The notes under the pieces are model-generated. The model searched no databases. It was not told the origin of the DNA and saw only the letters and a list, made by a program, of their open reading frames with translations. 38,963 nucleotides of DNA, taken from Deltaproteobacteria bacterium (GTDB lineage: Bacteria > Desulfobacterota > Desulfarculia > Adiutricales > Adiutricaceae). Within the stretch, counting starts at the first letter, position 1, and every line of letters begins with the position of its first letter. This document shows positions 9,689 through 19,719 of this stretch, in pieces. The translations under genes were made by a program, and so were the position numbers. The stretch covers positions 1-38,963 of the forward strand of contig JAISEQ010000020.1 of the NCBI GenBank assembly GCA_031264045.1, given 5' to 3'.

Positions 9689-12600
9689 TCACCTCCAGTC
9701 CCCCGTCACGACGAAGGGAGCCCAGTAGTACGGGTGCGAGCGGCCGCCGCCTTCCCAGCGCGGAGCCTCCGGAGCGGCCGCACTCCCCCCGCCCGGTTCC
9801 GCCCCGCCATGCGGCCGGGCGGGTGACGCGGCGCGCGCACCGCCGGGACCGCCGTCCGCTCCGCGCATGAGCTTCAGCTGCGCCGCGCGGAGCGCCTCGG
9901 CCTTGTCCAGGCCCTGCACGTAGCGCAGGCGGTACATCTCCTTCATGAGTTCGGCCCTGGAGAGATCCTCCACCGGCCAGAGGGATGCCAGAACGGCCGA
10001 GGCACCGGCCCTCTGGAGCGCCTCCCCCAGGCTCTCGACCTCGGCGCCGGTCCCGCCGCGCGAGGCCGACGGGGCTTCGCAGCCCGAAAACGTCAGCAGA
10101 TCGATGCCACCGAAGTCCATGTCCCCCCCGGTCTCCATGGCCCTGAGGCTTATCGCGGTCCCGTCCCCGAGGAGAAGCTCCGAGGCCCCGTGGGATTGGG
10201 GGTCCAGCCTGAAGCGGCTGGCCACATGCACGGCCCGCGCTCCGGAAGCGAGGCCCGCCGCGAGCGACGCGCGCGTGAAGTCCGAGTCCAGCATGCCCTT
10301 CCCCTCCATGATTCCCCCGTCGGGCCCGATGGCCGTCCCGTCAGCCCGGGGCTGCCGGGGCTCCCGCGCCCCGCCTCCGCCGGTGCCAACTGCCGCGCCG
10401 CCCGCCAGGGCGCCAGCGGCCCCCGCCTGTCCGGCTCCGCCCACCACCGCGGCTATCTCCTCCGCCACGCCCGGCAGCGCCGGGTAGCCCGGCCAGTCGC
10501 GGGTGGCCCCCATGGCCCTCGCCGTGGCCTTCCCGTCCGGCGCGGGTTTCCTGAGCCCGGAGGCGGTGGACCCGGTGTAGACGGCGGTTGGGTGCCTTTC
10601 CGCGAGATACCGCTCCCCGTCCCAGAAGGCCCCGAAGGGCACGTAGCGGAGCGCCCCGTCCAGGGACAGCATGACGGTCCTCGCGCCCGCCCCCGCCAGA
10701 TCGTCCTCCAGGGGACGGATCACCGCGTCGAAGAGCCTCCTTCCGGCGGCCCTGGGGTCCCTGGAAGGATCGCCCAGGAGCTCCCGGAACTCCGCCGCCA
10801 TGGCACCGAGCTCCTCGCCCGTCGCGGCGGACTCCCTGACCGCCGCCGCCCGCGGCGTGACCAGGACGAGATGGAGGGTCCCGCCGGCCATCACGGCGTG
10901 GAGCAGGACCGAGCCCGGGCCCGCCGCCTCCAGCGCCTCCCGGCGGGCGCGCAGGCCTTCCGAAGCCCCCCCGGACGGCGCGTCCCCGGCGCCTCTTCCC
11001 GGAAGCCCGGGGAGACCCGCGCAGAACGCCTTGAAGACTTCCCGCGCCTCTCCCGCCCTGGCGTCCAGATCCGCCAGGCGGGCGAAGTCGGAGGCGCCGA
11101 GGGTTCCGTCCCCCTCCAGCCTGGCCCTCAGCTCATTCTGCCCGGATCCGATGGCCGTGCCGATCTCCGCCAGGCGGAAATATTCGCGAGCGGCCTCCTC
11201 CTCGGGGGCGCCGGCGAAAAGGCCTGTCCCCGCCGCCCGGTTTCCCGGGGCCTCCCGGCGTCCAGGGGCCGCAGTGAGGCCCGTTCCTGAAGTCGCCGCC
11301 CCGCCGGAACCGCCCTCCCCGGCCGGCTCCGCCCGTCCCGGATCGAGCGCCTCGAGCTCGTAGCCCTTTATGAAGTCCAGGACGTCCAGGGCCTCCGCGA
11401 CCCGGCCCGCCCCGGCCAGCTCCCCGAAGAGAAGGCGGCAGACGCTCTCCGCCGCCGCGGGGCTTGCCCGGCAGCAGTCCCCGTCGCCCGCGGGGTTCTC
11501 CCGGACGGCCTCCCGGTAGGCTTCCGCGGCGAGCTTCAGGAAGAAGATCGCCCGGGCCCCTTCCCCCAGCCCGGAACTCGCCCTGCCGATCCCGGCGGCG
11601 GCCCTGGCGGCGTCGGGGTGGAAGGGTCCCTTGAGCCTGGTCAGGATCTCAAGGACGGGGAGGAGCGCGTCCCCCGCGCCCCGGAGGTCGCCCGCCGCCA
11701 AGTGGCTCTCGGCCAGCCTGAAGCCGAACTCGAGCGTGAGCGGGCTTTCCGGCCCCAGGGTTCCTTCCGCCTCGCGGAGCACGAGCCCGTTCATCGCCCG
11801 CGCCTCGGAGAGCTCACCCTGCGAGGCCATGATGCCCGCCAGGGCGCTCCTGTCCCCGAGCGTCAGCGGATGCCCGGCCCCGAGGGCCCTTTCCCTGGAG
11901 GCCAGCGCCCGCTCCATCATGGCGCGGGCGTCGCCGAACTCCCCTGTCCGCTCCAGGATCGAGGCGAGCTTCTCCCGCGTCCCGGTGGCATCGGGGCCGT
12001 CCTCCCCGAACGCGGCGGTTTCGGCCTGGAGGACCAGACGGAGGGTGTCCCTCGCCAGTTCCGGCTCCCCCAGGCTCACGAGAACCGCCGCCAGGCGGCT
12101 TCTGGCGTCCAGGCCCTCGGGGCCGTCCTCCAGACGGGCCCCGGCCAGAGCGTCGATGGCCTCCTCGAGCGCGGCCCTGGCCTCGGCGTGCCGGCCCCTC
12201 GCGTCCAGGGCGTCCGCGAGAATTACCCTGGCGCCGGGCGCGTCGGGCGCGGGCGCCAGGAGCGCTTCGGCCTCGCCGTATCTTCCCATGCGCACGAGCA
12301 CGGAGGCGAGGTCCTCGCGGGCGAGCCGGGTGTCAGGATGCCCCGCGCCGAGGGTCCCCTCCCGCGCTTCCAGGACACCGGCCAGCTCCGAGCGGGCCCC
12401 CTCGCGCAGGCCCAGGGCGTCGAGCCCGCGGGCGAGGCCTCTTCTCGCGGAAAGCGCGTCGGGGTCGCCCCCGCCCCTCGCGCGGGCCAGAGTTTCCGCG
12501 GCGGCCCTGTAGAGGGCCAGTGATGCGCGGTGGTCCCCCAGGCGCTGCAGCGTGCCCGCCAGGGCCGCCCCCGCCAGGACCGCCTCCGGATCGTCCCGGC

Positions 12601-14062
12601 CCCGCGTCCGGAGGAGGGATTCCATGACCCGTTCCCTCTCGGCCCTCGCCGAGACGTAATCCCCGCTCGCCTCGAAGGATCTGGCGAGGCTGTTCCGGAC
12701 CGCGAGGGCGTCCCGGCTGTCGGCCCCGAGGATCCTTTCGCGGGACTCCAGAAGCCCCGCCCACGCCGCGCGCGCGGCGGCATGGTCGCCCAGGGCCTCG
12801 TGCGCGGCCGCGAGGTTCCCGCGGACAGCCATCGTGAAGGGATGATCGGCCCCGTCAGTCCTCTCCCTGGCGGCGAGGAGCCTTTTCAGAAGTTCCCTCG
12901 CCCCCTCGCCGTCGCCCGAGTTCGCCAGATCGGACGCCAGGTTCTCCAGGGTGCCCAGGGTGCGGGGGTCGTCCGCCCCGAACCTGGCGGTCTGGGACTC
13001 CAGAAGCCGGGAGTCCAGTTCCCGCGCCGCGGCATGGTTTCCCAGCGACGCCTCGACCCCGGCCAGGCTCCGGAGCGCCGCGAGTGTGTCCGTGTGCCCG
13101 GCCCCGCGGACATGCTCCAGGGACTCCAGCGCCAGCGCGTACAGATCGCGCGCCGACCTGCGGTCGCCCGCCGCGGCCAGGGCGGAGGCCAGCGACATCG
13201 TGGACGCCACCGACTCCGGGTGCCAGGAGCCGAGAGTGCCGGAGTGCGTCCCGGAGATCCGGCGCATTTCCGAAACCGCCGCCTCGGGATCGCCCGACGC
13301 CGCTGCCGCCATGGAGCGGGAGCGCCCGGCCGAGAGCGTCTGCGGATGGCCGGGCCCCAGGGCGGAAAGGGAGATCCGGACAAGATCCTGAAGCGCCTCG
13401 CCGGCCCCCGCCACGTCCCCGGAAAGGAGCAGGCACAGCGCGGCCGTCTCGGAGGCGTAAAGCGCCTCCGGAGAATCCTGCCCGAGGGTCGCGGCGAGCC
13501 AGCTGGCGGCCCTGTCCGCCGCCTCCCGGCTCGCCTGCCACGACGCCGAGAATTCCATGAGCGATCTGGCATGGAAGCTCAGCGCCTGAAGCGCCCTGGG
13601 GTCGTCCGGGCCGTACTCCGACTCGGCGGCCGCCGCTATCCTGCCCCAGATCTCCGCGGAGGCCTCGTGGTCGGCGGAATCCAGAAGCTCTTCGGCGGAG
13701 AGGCGGAGCTGCTCGAGCTCCGGGCCCATCGGGGCGTAGTTCCAGGCGGGGCGGTAGCGGGAAGGGCTGCGGGGGCCCCCAGGCGCAGGCCCGGCCCCCG
13801 GCTCGGACGCCGGGCCAGGGGAGCCGCCGGCGGCCCGGACGCCCGGCTCCGCCGCAGCTGGCGGCGGGCCCGGCCGGGGGTCGGCAACGGCCGAAGGGGA
13901 CGGAGACGGGGATGCGGAAGAGGAAGGCGGGGATGACGCGGAAGGCTCCGCCGCCTCCCGTGCCTGGAGGGTGAGGGAGGCGGCGGGGAGGACCAGCAGG
14001 GCCAGCGCCGGGGCGGCCAGGAGGGCGCGGAGCGCGGGAGGGTGTGCTGTCGGGGCTTTCAT
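9689..14062 (-). CDS. Exported TPR-CHAT protein with catalytic His replaced by Arg
   Basis: A 1457-residue protein. The start at 14062 is chosen because AGGAGG lies seven bases upstream and the first 34 residues form a signal peptide (ALRALLAAPALALLVLPAAS). A Ser/Pro/Ala-rich linker (to about residue 110) leads into roughly sixteen 42-residue TPR units of the kinesin-light-chain type, recognisable by LGxGHPxTL. The last 400 residues are a CHAT (caspase/HetF-associated) domain ending in SHPYYWAPFV. CHAT proteases need a His in the HxAxH motif and a Cys about 45 residues on. Here the His position is Arg1283 (VHVASRF), while Cys1328 (FSGCEA) remains. It is probably catalytically dead, perhaps a scaffold or regulator of its paralogue at 18349-14303. 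That gene lies 240 bp upstream on the same strand and is likely co-transcribed. The substrate is unknown. Confidence 0.92.
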   Translation of the reverse strand: MKAPTAHPPALRALLAAPALALLVLPAASLTLQAREAAEPSASSPPSSSASPSPSPSAVADPRPGPPPAAAEPGVRAAGGSPGPASEPGAGPAPGGPRSPSRYRPAWNYAPMGPELEQLRLSAEELLDSADHEASAEIWGRIAAAAESEYGPDDPRALQALSFHARSLMEFSASWQASREAADRAASWLAATLGQDSPEALYASETAALCLLLSGDVAGAGEALQDLVRISLSALGPGHPQTLSAGRSRSMAAAASGDPEAAVSEMRRISGTHSGTLGSWHPESVASTMSLASALAAAGDRRSARDLYALALESLEHVRGAGHTDTLAALRSLAGVEASLGNHAAARELDSRLLESQTARFGADDPRTLGTLENLASDLANSGDGEGARELLKRLLAARERTDGADHPFTMAVRGNLAAAHEALGDHAAARAAWAGLLESRERILGADSRDALAVRNSLARSFEASGDYVSARAERERVMESLLRTRGRDDPEAVLAGAALAGTLQRLGDHRASLALYRAAAETLARARGGGDPDALSARRGLARGLDALGLREGARSELAGVLEAREGTLGAGHPDTRLAREDLASVLVRMGRYGEAEALLAPAPDAPGARVILADALDARGRHAEARAALEEAIDALAGARLEDGPEGLDARSRLAAVLVSLGEPELARDTLRLVLQAETAAFGEDGPDATGTREKLASILERTGEFGDARAMMERALASRERALGAGHPLTLGDRSALAGIMASQGELSEARAMNGLVLREAEGTLGPESPLTLEFGFRLAESHLAAGDLRGAGDALLPVLEILTRLKGPFHPDAARAAAGIGRASSGLGEGARAIFFLKLAAEAYREAVRENPAGDGDCCRASPAAAESVCRLLFGELAGAGRVAEALDVLDFIKGYELEALDPGRAEPAGEGGSGGAATSGTGLTAAPGRREAPGNRAAGTGLFAGAPEEEAAREYFRLAEIGTAIGSGQNELRARLEGDGTLGASDFARLADLDARAGEAREVFKAFCAGLPGLPGRGAGDAPSGGASEGLRARREALEAAGPGSVLLHAVMAGGTLHLVLVTPRAAAVRESAATGEELGAMAAEFRELLGDPSRDPRAAGRRLFDAVIRPLEDDLAGAGARTVMLSLDGALRYVPFGAFWDGERYLAERHPTAVYTGSTASGLRKPAPDGKATARAMGATRDWPGYPALPGVAEEIAAVVGGAGQAGAAGALAGGAAVGTGGGGAREPRQPRADGTAIGPDGGIMEGKGMLDSDFTRASLAAGLASGARAVHVASRFRLDPQSHGASELLLGDGTAISLRAMETGGDMDFGGIDLLTFSGCEAPSASRGGTGAEVESLGEALQRAGASAVLASLWPVEDLSRAELMKEMYRLRYVQGLDKAEALRAAQLKLMRGADGGPGGARAASPARPHGGAEPGGGSAAAPEAPRWEGGGRSHPYYWAPFVVTGDWR

Positions 14063-14302
14063 GGTGCGTCCTCCTGCGCCGCGTCCCCCCGGAACGTCCG
14101 GGGGGGCCACGAGGCGGCAAAGGCTTCGGGCACGGTTCCTGCGGACCGGCCGGTCATCCCGAAGCCGGATCCGGGGAGCTCTGGGCCCGGACGCCGGAAA
14201 TGGGCCGGCCGGCGGTTTTACCCGGGCCCACGCGGCGGGATCCGGCCGCGACGGCGGGGAGGGAGGCGGGACGGGAAGCCGGGGGAACGGCCGAAAGGCT
14301 TT

Positions 14303-17300
14303 TCACCGCCAGTTTCCCATGAGCACGAAAGGCGCCCAGTAGTAGGGATGCGACGTCCCCTTCCCGTCCCAGCCCGGCGTACCGGGGAGGGGGTTCCCGA
14401 CGGAGGCCTCCCCGTGCAGGGAAGGCACCTTGCCGCGCGCCGCGCCGGCGTCCGGCCCCCCGCCGCGCATCATCTTCAGCTGCGCCCCGCGCAGGGCCTC
14501 GGCCTTGGAGGCTCCCCCGGAATAGCGCAGGCGGTAGAATTCCCGCATGAGATCCGGGACGGAGCGGTCGGCCACCGGCATCACGGCCGCGAGTACCGCC
14601 GACGCCCCGGCCCTCTGGACGACCTCGCCCAGGCTCTCCACGTCCCTGCCGTCCCCTCGCCCGGCTCCGGACGCCGTGTCGCAGGCGGAAAGGGTGAGGA
14701 GATCGAGGCCGCGGAAGTCCAGGCCCCGCCCGGAACGTATCTCGCCGAGGCTCAGGGTCCCCCCGTCGCCGAGCAGGAGGGCCGAATTCTCCAGGCTCCG
14801 CGGATCCAGCCTGAAGTGGCTCGCGACATGCACGACCGGCGCTCCGGACGAGAGCCCCTCCGCAAGGGAGGCGCGGGTGAAGTCCCCGTCCGTCACCGAG
14901 GTGCCCCGGAGCGCCCCGCCGGGCGTCCCGGACGTCCTCACCACCGCAGCGAGCTCCCCCGCGACGCCGGGAAGGGCCGGGAAGCCTGGCCAGGCCCGCG
15001 TGACGCCCATGGCGCTCACCGTGGCCTCCCCCTCGAACGGCGGGTCCCCCATTCTCAGCGCCGTGGCCTCGGTGAAGAGGGAGACCGGGTACCTCTCGAC
15101 GAGCCAGCCCTCCCCGTCCCACAGTGCCGCCACGGGGGCGTAGCGGAGCTCCTGGTCCAGCGACAGCATGACGGTCGAGGCGCCCGCCGATTCCAGATCG
15201 CCATCCACTGGGCCTAACAGGGCATCGTAGAGCCGTCCCGCCTCGGCCCGGGGATCCGCAGTCCGATCGGCCACGGCCCGCCGGAATTCCCGGGCCAGAA
15301 CCGCAATCTCCCCGTGCCCCGTCCCCGACGACCTCGCCGTGACCGAGTCCGGCGCGACCAGCACCAGGAACAGCCCGTCGTCCGCGGACACGGCATTCAG
15401 CAGGACCGTCCCCCGTCCCAGGGAGCCCAGCGCCGCCTGGCGCTCGGCCAGCCTCTCCGCGGCCCAGGACGGCCGGGATAGCCCTTCCCCGACGCCGGGG
15501 ACAGCCAGGAGCTCCGGGATCCTGCCCAGAAGCCCGACGAGCCCGGCTTCCTCGGCCGAAATCAGCCCGGGGAGCTCCGAGAGCCGCCTCCCGGCATCCT
15601 CCCGAAGCCCTCCCGCCGTACGGGCGGCTTCGAGGCCGGCGCGTTCCCGCTCGAGCGCGGCGGAATGCCCGGCCGCCGAACTGAAGGCCTGCCAGGCCTC
15701 CCCGTCGCGGGTGCCCCCGAAGAGATCGGGAGCCGCGCCGAATCCGGAAGCGGCCGGGGGATCGCCCCCCGCACCCGCCGCGGCCCGTCCGGGAGAACCC
15801 CCCGCCGCACCGGGAGCCCGCGCCGCCGCGGGAACCGCCTCCGTCCTGGCCTTCGGCTCCTCCGCGCCCCAGGACGCCCTGTCGAGCCCGAAGCGCTCCT
15901 CCTCCTTCAGGAGCCCCAGCACGGCAAGGGCCTCCGCGTTCCTGCCCTCCCGGACAAGGTGGCCGAAGAGCCTGCGATAGCTGCCGGCCACCGTGGACAG
16001 GTAGCCTCGCCTCGTGTCGCGGTCCATGGACCCCAGCGTGGCCCTCTCCTTTTGGGCGGAGTCCACGGCAACCTTCAGGAAGAAGACGGCAGCGGCCCGG
16101 TCCCCGGACGCCGCCCATGCCTCCCCCATGAAGGCCGCCGACCTGGACGCCAGGGGATGGGAGGGACCGAGGCGCACGGCCGCGGTCGCCAGGGCCGCCG
16201 CGCCGACGGCGCGGGCGGCCGGGGCGTCCCCCAGCCTCAGCCGCGAGGCGGCGAGGACCAGGGCCGACTCGACGATGTCGGGATGTCCGGCGTCCAGGAC
16301 CGCCATCCGGGCGTCCAGAACTTCCCGGAAAAGCTCGGCGGCGGCCTCCGGCTCCCCGAGGTTCTCCAGCGCGGCGGCCGTGTTGGCCTTGATGGCGAGG
16401 ACCGACGGATGGCGAGGGCCCAGACGCGCCTCAGCTTCCGCCAGCGCGCGGCTCGTGAGGTCGTACGCGCCGCGGGCGTCCCCCAGCCGGTGCATGGAGG
16501 CCGCGAGGCTGGCCAGCGACTCGAGCGTCTGCGGGTGGTCCGGCCCGAGCGCCCCCGCCCTGGCCTCGGCCACGCGGCGGAACGCGGGCATGGCGGCGGC
16601 GTAGTCCCCGAGTTCGTAGAGCGTCCAGGCAAGGTTGTTCGCGGCCGACAGGGACACGGGATGCTCCGGGCCCAGGGAGGATTCCAGGGCGTGGAGCGCG
16701 CGCTCGTTAAGTTCCCGCGCCGCGGCCAGCTCGCCCAGCTCCGCCATGGCCAGCGCCAGGTTGGCCCTGACGGCTTCGGTGTCGGGGTCCCCTGGACCCT
16801 GGGCGGCCTCCCTGGCGGCGAGCGTCCTCTCAAGAAGCGCCCTCGCCCCGTTCAGGTTCCCGAGGTCGTAGAGCACGGACGCCAGGTGGCCGGCGCGGAC
16901 GAGGGTGCCGGGACTGTCGGCGCCGAGCGTCCGGACGCTCGCGTCGAGGCAGGCGGCCAGCATGTCCCGCGCGGCCGCGAGCCCGCCCCGGGCCCGGAGG
17001 GCCGCCGCGAGGTTGTTGGCCGCCGCGAGGGCTCCGGGGCCTTCGGGGCCCTCCTCGCGGATCCTCGTCTCCAGGATGCGCCTCCAGAGCGTCTCCGCCT
17101 CCTCGAGCTCCCCCAGTTCCAGCATGTCCAGCCCTAGCTCGTGCATGGCGCTTCCGGCAAGCCGGTCGCCTGCCCCGAGGGCGGCCTCCGCCGCCGCAAG
17201 GGTCCCGGACATGTGCTCCCTGGCCTCCCTGAGCCGCCCCGAGAGCCGAAGCTCGCGACCCAGCGACACCGCCAGGAACAGCCCGGTCCGGTGTCCGGGC

Positions 17301-18349
17301 CCGAGCCCGCCGTCCGCGATCCCGAGCGCCGCCGCGAGCAGATCGGCCGCGGGGCAGTGGTCCCCGCGGGCGGCCATGGCCTCGGCCAGCAGGTTCATGG
17401 TCTCCAGGCTCTCCCGGCAGCCGGGCCCGAAACTCGACACGCATGCCCCGGCCGCCGGCGACAGGGCCGACGAAGCCTCGCCGAGAGCTCCCCCCGCCAT
17501 AAGGGCCGAGGCGAGCGCGCGCCTGACGGACAGCGTCTGGGGGTGGCCGGGGCCCAGCGCCGCCTCGGCCCTGGCGGCGAGTCCCGCGAGCTCGACCGCC
17601 GATCCGGCGGGGTCTGTCCCCGCCCGGAGCGAGTGCGCGGTCTCCTCGAGCATGTAGGGCTCGGGGGATCCCGGACCAAGGGCCCCGGCCATGATCCGGG
17701 CGGCGGACAGAAGAGGCCCCGAGGCCTCGGCCCCCGAGGAGCCTGCAAGCGCCGACTCCCGCATCATCCTGCCCGCCGCCGCGAGCGGCCTGGGATCGCC
17801 CTCCCCGTAGGCCTCCTCCGCCCCCGCCGCGAGCTCCCTCCAGGCCTGGGAGGCTTCGGCGCTCAAGCCCGCCCCGGAAAGTCTCTCGGCGCCGGCCCGC
17901 AGCTCCTCCAGAGATTCCCCCATCGGGCCGAAGGGCCAGGCGGGGAACCAGAGCCCGACGTCCCCGGCCCGGTCCGCCCGATCTGCCGGGGCCGCCTCCC
18001 GTACGTCCGGGCCGTCGGCGCGTCCGGAAACGGAAAGGGCCAGGAAGAAGGCGAGGGACAGCGCCAGCCCGCAGAGGGCGCAAACGGCGATTCGGACGGT
18101 CCGCCCGGAGCCCGGACGCCGGGGAGAGACGCTCCGGAGGAGCGGGCCGACCGGGCCCGTGCCGAGCGGAACTCCGTTCCGGAGCGGGTCGGTCGAGCCC
18201 GGGCGGGTGTGGGCGGAGAACTGGCGCGGGGGAGCCGAACCCGGGCGGCGGTGAGCGGGGAACGGGGGAACCGAGCGTGGGCGCAGGTCGGGGATCAGGG
18301 CCGCGAGCGATAGGTCGGGGCGGATGCGGCCAGGGGTCGAGGCCGTCAT
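14303..18349 (-). CDS. Membrane-anchored TPR-CHAT protease candidate with intact His/Cys dyad
   Basis: A 1348-residue paralogue of the next gene. The start at 18349 has AGGAGG about eight bases upstream, within a 15-bp block (GTCCTCCTGCGCCGC on the plus strand) identical in the leader of the other gene. An Arg/Pro-rich stretch of about 83 residues precedes one hydrophobic helix (residues 84-107), suggesting a signal anchor. About fourteen 42-residue TPR units follow (LGPGHPQTL, LGPEHPVSL, LGPDHPQTL and similar). The CHAT domain has HVASHF with His1178 and LSACDTA with Cys1223, spaced 45 residues, as in active CHAT cysteine proteases. It is probably a TPR-gated caspase-like protease facing the envelope. 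The topology is an inference from one helix, and the long N-terminal tail could shrink if translation starts later. Confidence 0.92.
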   Translation of the reverse strand: MTASTPGRIRPDLSLAALIPDLRPRSVPPFPAHRRPGSAPPRQFSAHTRPGSTDPLRNGVPLGTGPVGPLLRSVSPRRPGSGRTVRIAVCALCGLALSLAFFLALSVSGRADGPDVREAAPADRADRAGDVGLWFPAWPFGPMGESLEELRAGAERLSGAGLSAEASQAWRELAAGAEEAYGEGDPRPLAAAGRMMRESALAGSSGAEASGPLLSAARIMAGALGPGSPEPYMLEETAHSLRAGTDPAGSAVELAGLAARAEAALGPGHPQTLSVRRALASALMAGGALGEASSALSPAAGACVSSFGPGCRESLETMNLLAEAMAARGDHCPAADLLAAALGIADGGLGPGHRTGLFLAVSLGRELRLSGRLREAREHMSGTLAAAEAALGAGDRLAGSAMHELGLDMLELGELEEAETLWRRILETRIREEGPEGPGALAAANNLAAALRARGGLAAARDMLAACLDASVRTLGADSPGTLVRAGHLASVLYDLGNLNGARALLERTLAAREAAQGPGDPDTEAVRANLALAMAELGELAAARELNERALHALESSLGPEHPVSLSAANNLAWTLYELGDYAAAMPAFRRVAEARAGALGPDHPQTLESLASLAASMHRLGDARGAYDLTSRALAEAEARLGPRHPSVLAIKANTAAALENLGEPEAAAELFREVLDARMAVLDAGHPDIVESALVLAASRLRLGDAPAARAVGAAALATAAVRLGPSHPLASRSAAFMGEAWAASGDRAAAVFFLKVAVDSAQKERATLGSMDRDTRRGYLSTVAGSYRRLFGHLVREGRNAEALAVLGLLKEEERFGLDRASWGAEEPKARTEAVPAAARAPGAAGGSPGRAAAGAGGDPPAASGFGAAPDLFGGTRDGEAWQAFSSAAGHSAALERERAGLEAARTAGGLREDAGRRLSELPGLISAEEAGLVGLLGRIPELLAVPGVGEGLSRPSWAAERLAERQAALGSLGRGTVLLNAVSADDGLFLVLVAPDSVTARSSGTGHGEIAVLAREFRRAVADRTADPRAEAGRLYDALLGPVDGDLESAGASTVMLSLDQELRYAPVAALWDGEGWLVERYPVSLFTEATALRMGDPPFEGEATVSAMGVTRAWPGFPALPGVAGELAAVVRTSGTPGGALRGTSVTDGDFTRASLAEGLSSGAPVVHVASHFRLDPRSLENSALLLGDGGTLSLGEIRSGRGLDFRGLDLLTLSACDTASGAGRGDGRDVESLGEVVQRAGASAVLAAVMPVADRSVPDLMREFYRLRYSGGASKAEALRGAQLKMMRGGGPDAGAARGKVPSLHGEASVGNPLPGTPGWDGKGTSHPYYWAPFVLMGNWR

Positions 18350-19719
18350 GGGGCAGTCCTCCTGCGCCGCATGGCCCGCGGACGGCGGGAAAGGCGATTG
18401 GGGTGATGCCCGGTATTCTACCACACCCGGAGCCGGACAGGCGCGGGCGGTCCGCACCGGTACAGCGCCGTGTACCCGGAGCATTGGAATTTCTCTTGCC
18501 GGCGGAGAACGCGCGGCGGACGGGGCACCGGCGAGGAGCATGTGCCCGTCGGGGCCCCGGCAGGGCGCAACCGCCGGTTCCCGCGACGGCGGACGCGGCA
18601 CGGAAGAACGAGCGCCTGAACCCGCTCCCCTCCAGTCGCGGGGTATCTGAGGAAGCCGGTTCGGAAGCTGTCCCCGGAGAGGCGTCGGCCCTCCCGGCCG
18701 CTGGGGCGCAGACGGAGCCGTGCCCGGGTCCGGGATCTGTGCCGCCGCGAGGTCATGCGCACGCATGAGCCGGTCCCCGCGCGGGGCCCGGGACTTTTCC
18801 CTGCCCTCAAGGGGCGCGGGACGAGGAACTCATCCGCGGGCACGTACCGGGAGATCCGCCGCGGGGCCTGACGTCCGCAGTCGCCGCGGGGACGCGTTGC
18901 CGCCGTTCGGGCACCCCGATGCACCCGCCCGGGCTCCACCTCCGGCCGGCCCCCGAAACCTCGGCGCAAGCCGAAAGGGTCGGGAATCGTCGCCGCTGAA
19001 GTCCGGATCCGGACCTTCGCCCGTCTCGCTCCGGGTCGGCTTCCAGACTTCCAGGGGCGGAGGAGCGTCAGAACGGCCTGACGGATCGACCCGGAAGAGG
19101 CCCCCGGCGCGGACGGCGGGCGGGCCGCAAGAGAGGCTCTCCGGAAAACAGGAGCTCCGGAAGAGAGGCGTCCTGGAAGACGGGCACCCGGATTGAAGTG
19201 CGCACTTGAACCTGGTACTGGAAGAGATTCCCTTTCGAGCGCCGCGGCGGAAGGTTCGCGGTAAGCTTAATCGATGGACAGATTGTTTTCTGATAGGGTT
19301 GGAAATTGCAAATACAGACGAAAATTATAATCATATTTGAAAATTTATGAATCGTAATTTTAAAAAAAAATTGGGGATTTCTGGATTATTTGTATCATAA
19401 GATTAATACAGTGTCGATGATTTAGATCAAGATCATGAACTTAAAATTTTACAGCTCAGTCACCGCACATTCCAATTGATATTACTTAACTTACAACACC
19501 TTCCGACCTTCCGCCGACTCCCAGCATCCTTCAACTGCCTCGCGGCAGTTCGCATTACCCCGTAGAATTCAATATACAGATCTTTGGTCTGGAAGCAATT
19601 TCCCCTGAGTGAAAATATTATTCTTTAAACGTTAGAGGCCCACGAATTTCTTATGGACAGCGATTCTGGAGAGCGGGCAGGACTGAAATGGCGGGAAATC
19701 CCGCGCATTGCCGTCAGAA
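18350..19719. other. Upstream region of the CHAT genes, then AT-rich island
   Basis: From 18350 to about 19200 the DNA is GC-rich without a believable gene. The minus-strand frame that extends the CHAT gene upstream to 18766 lacks a ribosome site and is Arg/Pro-rich. A TAGAAT (18420-18415, minus) may be a -10 element for the CHAT genes. From about 19260 the composition drops sharply to AT-rich, with no gene until the nuclease relic. Confidence 0.5.

Noticed and set aside
12530-13936. 468-codon plus-strand frame opposite the CHAT gene
   Set aside because: Antisense shadow of TPR coding sequence without motifs.
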